In this document: positions 40,777 to 47,732 of the stretch, one piece after another
How the letters are laid out: each line of letters opens with the position of its first letter
How positions within the stretch are numbered: the stretch's first letter is position 1
Origin: Mucilaginibacter sp. OK283
GTDB taxonomy: Bacteria; Bacteroidota; Bacteroidia; Sphingobacteriales; Sphingobacteriaceae
Direction: 5' to 3'
DNA: 64,000 nt
NCBI RefSeq assembly: GCF_900110415.1
Contig: NZ_FODR01000022.1
Coordinates: forward strand, 1-64,000
The notes under the pieces: generated by a model
What the model was told of the DNA's origin: nothing
Databases searched by the model: none
Seen by the model: only the letters and a program-made list of their open reading frames with translations
Translations under genes and position numbers: made by a program

Positions 40777-41103
40777 ATGTGCGACGCAAAAGTATTGAGC
40801 CAGGTTGGTGCATCGGTTATAAGCCGGTGCCAGGAGTGCCGTTGTATCTTCATCTGGAATAATAACCTTATCCTGAGTTTTACGCCCGAGCAGTTTGTAC
40901 AATTCCGGGATTTTACCCTTGAGCTTAATTTTGAGAATTATACTTTCCCGTTTCCCGACGGGCAGGAACGTATGGTAATGCGTACCCCGGTAAATGATGT
41001 ACAGTTTACCTTCAGCAGCGATGAATGGGAAGATTTTCATGCCGCCATGAACGAAGCCGTTTACATGCAGGAAGTATACAGCCTGATGGAAGGGGGGGAG
41101 TAG
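40777..41103 (+). CDS. conserved hypothetical protein, DUF6686-like
   Basis: A 108-residue cytosolic protein. The N-terminal part has SRCQECRCIFIWNNNLILSF (17-36) with a CxxCxC cluster, plus Cys2 nearby, that could bind a metal. The rest mixes helix and strand: LSFTPEQFVQFRDFTLELNF and SSDEWEDFHAAMNEAVYMQE. It resembles a small family common in Sphingobacteriaceae that I would file as DUF6686; function unknown. Good start and codon use; standalone gene, word repeat right after the stop. Confidence 0.7.
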   Translation: MCDAKVLSQVGASVISRCQECRCIFIWNNNLILSFTPEQFVQFRDFTLELNFENYTFPFPDGQERMVMRTPVNDVQFTFSSDEWEDFHAAMNEAVYMQEVYSLMEGGE

Positions 41104-41232
41104 ATGTGCAGATTTCAGATGATTTGAAAATTTGAGAATTTGAAGATTTGAAAATGAAAAAAATCGAAAATTATGAATTTACAAATCCGAAATCAAAATT
41201 AGCAAATCCGAAATCGAAATTCCGAAATCAAA
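41101..41232. repeat. word repeats, GATGTGCAGATTT, GATTTGAAAATTTG and AATCCGAAATC types
   Basis: TAGATGTGCAGATTTCAGAT, GATTTGAAAATTTGAGAATT, TGAAGATTTGAAAATG, then AAATCCGAAATCAAAATTAG and CAAATCCGAAATCGAAATTC. All three word families meet here. The repeat starts at one stop codon and reaches the stop codon of the convergent gene at 41228. Confidence 0.65.
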
Positions 41233-43402
41233 GATTACACCAGTAAGTCCACTTAACTACCAGCTGGCGGTTTTTAACGGTATAGGGTGATGGGATGGAG
41301 TTATCCCCATAAACAATAAAAAAATCTGATGCCGGTTTGTAGCGCCATTGCAGGCGCACGTTGGTATTAATGTTTTTTACCTGGCCGTTGTATTGTACAT
41401 AAGTGGTAAAATATAGGGTGTTGCTTAAGGTAATATCTGCCTTTGGGCCAATCAGCCAAAATTGGGTATCGCCATAAGGCTGGGGCAGGCGCAAATCATT
41501 AAATGAGGAGTTTACAAACAGGTTAACATAAGGCTGAAAGCGGTAGCCCAGTTGTGCAATCAGGCTGGTACGGTATCCATCGTAATAACCACCGTGCAAG
41601 CCCTCTAAAAGGTAAGTAAATAGCGCCTGCGGTTTCGATACAAACTGCATGTCAACCGTATTCCAATGATGTTGCGAGCCAATAGGCAGCGGTGTTTTGC
41701 CTGTATTTGTTGGATCAAACGGTACCAATAATTTGATATAGGTATCAATCCCCGATATCGTAAATGTACTTTTGTTACGCAGTGTCATGATATAGGCTAA
41801 GGTGCTTTCGTTATCGGTGCGCTTAAAATTCTCGTCAAAATAATAGTTGCTGGTTAGCTGGATGCCATGGATAAGCACATCGCCGCCTTTGGGGAAAAAA
41901 TTATGTAATAGCAGCGGACTGATTTTATTATAGCCAACCCTGGGTACGTAGCCAACCCCCGCAGTATAGTTTTTGCCAACATACTCATCTTGCAAATAGG
42001 CCGTCCAGTATTTGCTCAGGTATTGCACATGGGCTGCTGCCACCAGGTCGTGTCCCTTAAGGCCGGGTGTAAATGATTTTAGGCCTAAAAGCTTGCCGGT
42101 CCATAAATTGCTTGGCGAGGCCAGGTTGTACTCCATGCCAAAGTTGCGGTTATAGGCATTGCCCGGGGTTGATGTCCCTGTAGCATCCTTATTAATAAAC
42201 ATAAAGCCGATGTTTGAACGGCCAAAAACGCGCCGCTGAAGCGTGAGTACACCATAGTTTTGGGCAGGGGTAAGGGCATCGTTTGATGTTCCGGTTTGTA
42301 TATCCATCAGCCCAACGCGCCAATCTTTATCCAGCTTGCCCGTTAGCCTGGCGCCAAACCTGATAGGTGCATTGAGCCCAATTCTGCGCGAAAAAAACGG
42401 CCTGATATCGGCGTAGCCAAAATTGGCAAACAGGTCGCCGTTCTCTAAAAAAAACTGCCTCTTCTCGGGAAAAAACAATTCATACCTGTTCAAATTTACC
42501 ACCTGCTGGTCTACATCAACCTGCGAAAAATCGGGGTTAACGGTAAGGTCGAGGTTGAGGGACGAGGTAAGGCCTATTTTGGCATCGCCGCCTATTTCTT
42601 TTTTCCAGTCGGTTTTGGTTCCGGCTATGTAATCTTTAGATAGGCCGGTAAGCGCGTAGGGGATGAGCGAAATGTTGGTGCCGGCATCGGGCGGTAATTC
42701 GTCCCAAACCAATAGGCCTGTATACGCCAGCGACGCCGTGGGGAACTGCCTTGGCACCGGCGCCCAGCTCGATTTTTCGGTAGATATCAGGTCGTTCCGG
42801 CTAAAGTTAATGCCCCATTGGCCAACGCCTTTTTTATAGCGGATACTTTTAAAGGGGATGGCCGCTTCAAATACCCACTTATCAGGATAGTTTTTTACTA
42901 CCGATATCCATTTGTTATCCCAGCTAAGGTCAACCTTGCCACCCTCGTACATGGTACCATCCCATTGAGCGCCGGCGGCGTTGGCGCCAAAGCTAAAGCC
43001 ATCTGTGCGGGCGTCAAAGGGGTCGAGAAAAAATATAAAATTATCGTTTTTTTGAAAGGCGAAATCTCGCTTCAGCGATTCAACCATGTATTCGCCGGGC
43101 CCTGCGGTATAGCAAACGGCAATAATGTACAGGTTGTTGTTATCGAAGGTCATCCGCACCTCGGTATGTAATTTGGCCCGGCTGGTATCCATAGGCATCA
43201 CCATAAAAAAGTTAGCAGCCGAATCGGCGCTATGCCAGGCCTCGTCCATAACCCCGTCAATAGTAATGGGCGCTGTGGTTTTACGAATATGATATTGAAA
43301 CGCCGAATTCTTTTTTTGCGCCGATGCAGGTAACCTGAACAAACAAATAGCCAGTATCAGTAGCTCTATTTTAAAAAATATGTACGGGTTTACTTTGTTC
43401 AA
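41228..43402 (-). CDS. DUF5916 protein with CBM9-like domain
   Basis: A 724-residue secreted protein. The signal peptide ends at ASAQ. A family 9 carbohydrate-binding-like domain follows (about 30-230: APITIDGVMDEAWHSADSAA, DNNNLYIIAVCYT, DAR.DGFSFGANAAGAQWDG). A long beta-barrel-like region then contains NRYELFFPEKRQFFLENGDLF (about 310-330), the hallmark of DUF5916. The C-terminus ends in strands (VKWTYWCNL). Role unknown; perhaps an outer-membrane glycan-handling protein. No ATG is available: TTG at 43402 gives a normal signal peptide, TTG at 43432 a longer one with ten extra residues. Confidence 0.85.
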   Translation of the reverse strand: MNKVNPYIFFKIELLILAICLFRLPASAQKKNSAFQYHIRKTTAPITIDGVMDEAWHSADSAANFFMVMPMDTSRAKLHTEVRMTFDNNNLYIIAVCYTAGPGEYMVESLKRDFAFQKNDNFIFFLDPFDARTDGFSFGANAAGAQWDGTMYEGGKVDLSWDNKWISVVKNYPDKWVFEAAIPFKSIRYKKGVGQWGINFSRNDLISTEKSSWAPVPRQFPTASLAYTGLLVWDELPPDAGTNISLIPYALTGLSKDYIAGTKTDWKKEIGGDAKIGLTSSLNLDLTVNPDFSQVDVDQQVVNLNRYELFFPEKRQFFLENGDLFANFGYADIRPFFSRRIGLNAPIRFGARLTGKLDKDWRVGLMDIQTGTSNDALTPAQNYGVLTLQRRVFGRSNIGFMFINKDATGTSTPGNAYNRNFGMEYNLASPSNLWTGKLLGLKSFTPGLKGHDLVAAAHVQYLSKYWTAYLQDEYVGKNYTAGVGYVPRVGYNKISPLLLHNFFPKGGDVLIHGIQLTSNYYFDENFKRTDNESTLAYIMTLRNKSTFTISGIDTYIKLLVPFDPTNTGKTPLPIGSQHHWNTVDMQFVSKPQALFTYLLEGLHGGYYDGYRTSLIAQLGYRFQPYVNLFVNSSFNDLRLPQPYGDTQFWLIGPKADITLSNTLYFTTYVQYNGQVKNINTNVRLQWRYKPASDFFIVYGDNSIPSPYTVKNRQLVVKWTYWCNL

Positions 43403-43537
43403 GTTTGATGAAGATGAAAGGTTTAAACACAACTTAGCCCGCTGTTGTAGCGGGCCAGGTTATATTATTGAGCAAGATAATAATTAGGTGTTAGAATCAA
43501 AAATTCGGATAAGATTGTTACCATTATAAAAACGGGT

Positions 43538-43666
43538 TGTCATTGCGAACGAACCAGCGGGGGGCTGCGCGCACGAGTGAGGAGAAATCTTCGACAATAT
43601 GCTATACTACATGCAATGTAAAGCAGGGCGTCGAAGATTTCTCCTCGTACCTCGTTCGAAATGACA
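43538..43666. repeat. inverted-repeat element, TGTCATTGCGAACGA type
   Basis: Outer arms TGTCATTGCGAACGA (43538-43552) and TCGTTCGAAATGACA (43652-43666), one mismatch. Inner arms GAGGAGAAATCTTCGA (43579-43594) and TCGAAGATTTCTCCTC (43631-43646), perfect 16 bp. The left side has about 22 extra G/C-rich bases. It lies between the DUF5916 and GH31 genes and looks like a widely dispersed non-coding element of Bacteroidota genomes. Confidence 0.7.
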
Positions 43667-43680
43667 CCGTCTTTTGCTAA

Positions 43681-46095
43681 CTACATATTTACTACCATCG
43701 CTTTACCACTGTATTTAACCACTTTATCGGCTTTGGCTGTAATCTCCACATCCGAGCCGTGTGCGCCCTTAACCAGCACAATATTAAAGGTGCGGCTTTT
43801 TAACATGCCCTTAAAATGGCCTTTGGTATCTGATATAGTCAGTTTATGGGTTTTATCATTCCAGTTAAAGCTGATGATGGCAAAGGCTCCTTTTTCGTAG
43901 TTGTAATTTTCGTTTTCGTCTTCGTACAGCTTAAAGGTACCGTCTGCGCCGGGGTATATCCTTAACTCGATATTGCTGGCGGGTTTTTCGGTAGCGTACT
44001 CCATGTGCGGGCCCATTGGGATGATAGAACCAGCTTTTACATAAAGCGGTAATATCTCGATAGGGGCTGCAGCGCTGATGGTTTGGCCACCTTCGAGCAC
44101 TTCGCCTGTCCAAAAGTTGTACCATTTGGCTGCAGCGGGCAGGTAAACCTGGCGAGCTTTAGCTTTTTTATCAGCATCGGCCGATGTATACAGCTGTTCG
44201 GTAACCGGGTTAACCATAAAGGCGGGGCCAAACATATATTGGTCTGGTATGCCATAGGCTTTTTCATCGTTCCTGAAATCAAATGTCAGGGCACGCATCA
44301 TGGTGTAGTTTTCGGTAGTTACCTTGCCGGCCAGCGAGTAGATGTATGGCAGCAGGCGGTAACGCAGTTTATCAAAGTTTAACAGGATGGCTTTGGTATT
44401 GGCATCCCAATTGTCGCTAAACAATGCACGCTCGCCTTTACCGTGGATACGGAAAATAGGGCAAAATGCGCCAAACTGGAACCAGCGTGTAAACAGCTCG
44501 CGCTTATCCGGCTGCGACCAGTCGGCAGCTTTCCAATGGAAGTGGTAACCGCCGATATCTGATGTCCAATAGGGGATACCCGATGCGCAGGCGTTAATAC
44601 CCTGCGGCACCTGGTTTTTATAGTTCCAGAAGGTACATTCAATATCGCTTGACCATAAGGTGGCTGCATTACGCTGTTCGCCGGCAAATGATTGCCTTAC
44701 CAAAAAGAAAGCGCGTTTGCCCGGAATATCCCTGCGCCAGCCTTCATAAACACCTTTGGTGTGCTGCAACGAGTAGGTATTAAAATAATCAATCCCTTTA
44801 CCTATGCTAAAGTTGCTTTGGCGGCGGGCATCAAGCAAAGCGCCATTATCCGGCTCGCACTGGTCAATCCACCAGGCATCAAAACCGTAGCGTTTTACCA
44901 GGCTATCGCGTGCCTGGTCCCAATACAATTCGCGGGCTTTAGGGTTGTGGGCATCGTAATAAGTATCAAAAGTGTGGGTAACCACGTTATCCCAGGTAAT
45001 ATCGGTTAAGCCGCCCATTTTTTCTAATGCATCATAGTTGGGGGTGCCTTTACCAAATACAGGCCATATCGAAATCATGGCATGGATGTTTGCCTTGTGC
45101 AGTTCATCAACCATTTGTTTTGGGTGAGGGTAACGCTCGGGCTTCATCACGTGCGAGCCAATTGGCAACGGATCCCAGTAGTACCAGTCCTGTACAATTA
45201 CGTCAACAGGGATGTGATTATCGCGATATTTATCTTTAACAGTCAATATTTCCTTTTCGCTCATGTACCTATCCTGCGATTGGAAAAGCCCGTAAGCCCA
45301 TTTGCCAAACATTGGCGCACGGCCGGTTGCTATACGATATGAATCGATAATATGATCAAAAGAAGGGCCGTAGAAGAAGAAGTAATCAACCTGTTTACCA
45401 CTTTCGGATACATACTTAAATTTGGTGTTATCAGCCTCGGCGCCATAAAAGTTTGATGCCGAATAGTTGTCCCAAAGCAAGCCATAGCCCTTGGTTGATA
45501 ATAATACCGGGATAGCACCGGTAAGGTACTTGATTAGCAACTCCTGGTTGCGGCCTTTATAGTTAATGGATAAAGAATCTAAGGGGTGGCAGCCCAAACC
45601 GTAAAGCGCTTCGTTTACCGGCGAGGTAAACTGTGTGCTTACATTATAGGTGCTGATGCCGGCAATAGTTGCAGGAGTTATCGTTTTGTTTTCGCTGTCT
45701 TCGGAAGTAATTACGTTGCCTTTTAAATCGGTATAAGTAATAGCATTGCTGGCCTTGTTCACTATTACCTTCATTTTTGCCGTGGTAATTATTACTTCGG
45801 TTTTGGTTGCTGTTACCTGGTAGGCAGTTGGTGTTTTCCAGCTGTTAACCACCACCAGCGATGGCTTGGTTTCAAAGGCATCAAAAATGGTATATTTTAC
45901 TTCGATGATGTCGGCACTGCGCACAAGCACCTTCATCAGGCCTTTATCTAAAGAAAAGGTAACGCCATCGGGGCCTTTTTTAAAGGATTTAACAGTAGCG
46001 TTTGCGGTGAGTGTGGCCATAGCGCCTGCCAGCAAAATAAACAACGCAATCGATTGTTTTATTTTTGCATTTAAGGTGGGTAACATTTTAAACAT
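43681..46095 (-). CDS. GH31 glycoside hydrolase, alpha-xylosidase/alpha-glucosidase type
   Basis: An 804-residue secreted enzyme. The signal peptide follows MFKMLPTLNAKIKQS. A beta-sandwich N-domain precedes the barrel, which has the nucleophile Asp in FDAWWIDQCEPDNG (near residue 405) and the acid/base Asp in TLWSSDIECTFWNY (near 480). A DUF5110-like C-domain completes it. It retains configuration and removes terminal alpha-linked glucose or xylose. WIDQCEPD replaces the WNDMNEPA-type sequence seen in the second GH31 here, which suggests another specificity, perhaps xylosides. ATGs at 46095 and 46086 are both possible; 46107 is TTG. Predicted periplasmic. Confidence 0.9.
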   Translation of the reverse strand: MFKMLPTLNAKIKQSIALFILLAGAMATLTANATVKSFKKGPDGVTFSLDKGLMKVLVRSADIIEVKYTIFDAFETKPSLVVVNSWKTPTAYQVTATKTEVIITTAKMKVIVNKASNAITYTDLKGNVITSEDSENKTITPATIAGISTYNVSTQFTSPVNEALYGLGCHPLDSLSINYKGRNQELLIKYLTGAIPVLLSTKGYGLLWDNYSASNFYGAEADNTKFKYVSESGKQVDYFFFYGPSFDHIIDSYRIATGRAPMFGKWAYGLFQSQDRYMSEKEILTVKDKYRDNHIPVDVIVQDWYYWDPLPIGSHVMKPERYPHPKQMVDELHKANIHAMISIWPVFGKGTPNYDALEKMGGLTDITWDNVVTHTFDTYYDAHNPKARELYWDQARDSLVKRYGFDAWWIDQCEPDNGALLDARRQSNFSIGKGIDYFNTYSLQHTKGVYEGWRRDIPGKRAFFLVRQSFAGEQRNAATLWSSDIECTFWNYKNQVPQGINACASGIPYWTSDIGGYHFHWKAADWSQPDKRELFTRWFQFGAFCPIFRIHGKGERALFSDNWDANTKAILLNFDKLRYRLLPYIYSLAGKVTTENYTMMRALTFDFRNDEKAYGIPDQYMFGPAFMVNPVTEQLYTSADADKKAKARQVYLPAAAKWYNFWTGEVLEGGQTISAAAPIEILPLYVKAGSIIPMGPHMEYATEKPASNIELRIYPGADGTFKLYEDENENYNYEKGAFAIISFNWNDKTHKLTISDTKGHFKGMLKSRTFNIVLVKGAHGSDVEITAKADKVVKYSGKAMVVNM

Positions 46096-46239
46096 ATTGA
46101 ACAGCAATAAATTAGTTTATAATAAGTGTAAGAATAACACCTGTTTTGAAAACGTGAATATAGATACTTTTTTTAATTGAAGAAAAAATATTTGCAGTAA
46201 GGCTGAGACACACCCGACAGGCATAATCCCGTGCTGTTG

Positions 46240-46388
46240 GAAGTCTCTGACTTCGAACCATTATGCCGGTAGTCTCCAGACTACAGGATTGTGAGAGAAC
46301 GTGTTAATGTTATGTTGTTCTTCGTCGCGCTGGACTGAACCACTGTAGTTTTAAACTACAGGCATAGTGATTCGAAGTCAGAGACTTC
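46240..46388. repeat. palindromic REP-like array, AGTC hairpins
   Basis: The arms GAAGTCTCTGACTTCGAACC.. (46240-46267) and GGCATAGTGATTCGAAGTCA.. (46361-46388) are 28 bp with two mismatches. Each contains a GAAGTC/GACTTC hairpin. Inside lie two more hairpins, GTAGTCTCCAGACTAC (46269-46284) and CTGTAGTTTTAAACTACAG (46343-46361). Four hairpins in mirror order resemble REP/BIME units mobilised by RAYT-type transposases; no such transposase is in the window. Confidence 0.7.
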
Positions 46389-46401
46389 GAATAGCGGAGG
46401 G

Positions 46402-46603
46402 TATTTGTTGATAGCTAAAACATTTTAGCATTTGTGATAGCGATTGAGTTGGCCGACATAAATAAACAGCTATTCAAGCCCCTCTTTACGCGCAGCGAAG
46501 AGAGGGTGACGAGCGCAGCGATGTCGGGTGAGTATTTGCCCGCGTTCAAGGCCGAGGTTTGTTGGTAGCTAAACCATTTTAGCATTCTTTATAGCGATGG
46601 TGA
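46402..46603. repeat. pair of imperfect direct repeats, about 46 bp
   Basis: TTTGTTGATAGCTAAAACAT and onward (46404-46450) recurs as TTTGTTGGTAGCTAAACCAT (46558-46603), each with TTTTAGCATT..ATAGCGAT downstream. The copy centres, GCTAAAACATTTTAGC, are near-palindromes. The 107 bases between them are G/C-richer. Confidence 0.6.
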
Positions 46604-46630
46604 GTTTTTAACTTCATTGCATGAGCAGGC

Positions 46631-47245
46631 TCAACGCTTCTGCAAACACCACGTAGTCATGCATCGCAGGTTTTGTACGTTGGTTGTTTTTATGGGTTCG
46701 TAAAGCGTACCGTTTAGCGCAAAGCCATAGCGCAGCAAGATTTGTTCATCTACTAAAAAACGTTCAGAACCGTCGGCGAGCAAGAAACGGTTGTTATTAT
46801 CAACAGGCTTCACCAGGTTTTCAATCCCGATATCCGATGCAAGACGGGCAAAAAAATATCCTCCGGGCTTAAGTACGCGCCAAAGCGAGTGTATCATGTT
46901 GTCGAAATGTTCGATACTTTTTGCAAAATGTAAAACTGCGCTGCAAATCACCAGGTCGAAAGTGTTATCAATATAAGGCAGATCTTCAACACCCGATACC
47001 GCGAAGTTTGACAGGGGATTAGCCGGCGCTAACATGGCGGATAATTGCTTAACCGCATCAACAGCCGCCTCGCTTTGATCAACCCCATAAACATCAAACC
47101 CGTTTTGTAAAAAGTAAACCAGGTTTCGGCCGCTGCCGCAGCCGGCATCCAATACGGTTTTGCAGTCATCAAACCGGCCTTTCAATAACTGATCGAACAG
47201 GTAAATGTCAATATTGCCAAATGTTTGCTGAAGCTGATTTTGCAT
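46631..47245 (-). CDS. SAM-dependent methyltransferase, class I
   Basis: A 204-residue methyltransferase. Motif I is VLDAGCGSGRNLVYFL (about 34-49), motif II/acidic VYGVDQSEAAVDAVK, then FDLVICSAVLHFAKS (about 106-120) and LKPGGYFFARL. The substrate is unknown; it resembles small-molecule or tellurite-resistance-like methyltransferases (TehB type). Divergent, with a 42-base gap, from the YjbR-like gene. Confidence 0.88.
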   Translation of the reverse strand: MQNQLQQTFGNIDIYLFDQLLKGRFDDCKTVLDAGCGSGRNLVYFLQNGFDVYGVDQSEAAVDAVKQLSAMLAPANPLSNFAVSGVEDLPYIDNTFDLVICSAVLHFAKSIEHFDNMIHSLWRVLKPGGYFFARLASDIGIENLVKPVDNNNRFLLADGSERFLVDEQILLRYGFALNGTLYEPIKTTNVQNLRCMTTWCLQKR

Positions 47246-47287
47246 GCCGAAAATTAAGAATAATATGAAAATTACCTAACTTTAATT

Positions 47288-47647
47288 ATGGCCACAGATA
47301 TGTCGATCTTCATGCAGTTTCTGCGCAGCATACTGCTCCCTTTGCCTGGCGTTACCGAGGGAATGCATTTTGAATACCCGGCCTTTTATGTAAATAAAAA
47401 GATTTTTACCAACGTAAAACTGGCGCAGGAACTGCTTGCAGTGTATACTACCGAACGTGAAAAATGGATGGCGCGCGATTCGCATACCTTCTTTATTACC
47501 AATCATTACATCAATTACAAATACATGGTGGTACGCCTTGAAACTGTATCGCCTGATGATCTTAAAACCCTGTTGATAACCGCCTATCGTGCACGGGCAA
47601 CAAAAAAACTGTTAAAAGAATACGATGTAATGATGTCAGCCGGGTAA
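47288..47647 (+). CDS. MmcQ/YjbR family protein
   Basis: A 119-residue protein with the YjbR-like fold (CyaY-like, double-wing DNA-binding guess). Landmarks: LPGVTEGMHFEYPAFYVNKK (19-38), IFTNVKL, and MVVRLETVSPDDLKTLLITA near 79-98, then YRARATKKLL. Function not established. The ATG at 47288 is 42 bases from the divergent methyltransferase start, so both promoters overlap in a very short space. Confidence 0.85.
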   Translation: MATDMSIFMQFLRSILLPLPGVTEGMHFEYPAFYVNKKIFTNVKLAQELLAVYTTEREKWMARDSHTFFITNHYINYKYMVVRLETVSPDDLKTLLITAYRARATKKLLKEYDVMMSAG

Positions 47648-47708
47648 ATACTGCTTTTCGCCCCAACTTGTTACCAAAACACAACGCACATTTAGCGTTA
47701 AAACAACT

Positions 47709-47716
47709 ACTTTTGC
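47709..47716 (+). promoter_or_regulatory. -7 promoter element for TonB receptor gene
   Basis: TACTTTTG, exact TAnnTTTG, 16 bases before the ATG at 47733. It implies a leader of about 10 bases. Confidence 0.55.
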
Positions 47717-47732
47717 CTACCTATTTGACTAT

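Larger units (their letters stand above)
46096..46630. other. gene-free stretch rich in hairpins and repeats
   Basis: No ORF. It holds the palindromic array at 46240-46388, the direct repeats at 46402-46450 and 46558-46603, and a hairpin CCCTCTTT/AAGAGAGGG near 46481-46508. The GH31 promoter should be near 46100-46190. Confidence 0.5.

Noticed and set aside
46199..46222. TPP-riboswitch-like string GGCTGAGACACACCCGAC
   Set aside because: The P1 and GGGGTGC parts and the CCTGATC closing part are missing, and no plus-strand thiamine gene follows; it belongs to the repeat-rich gap.
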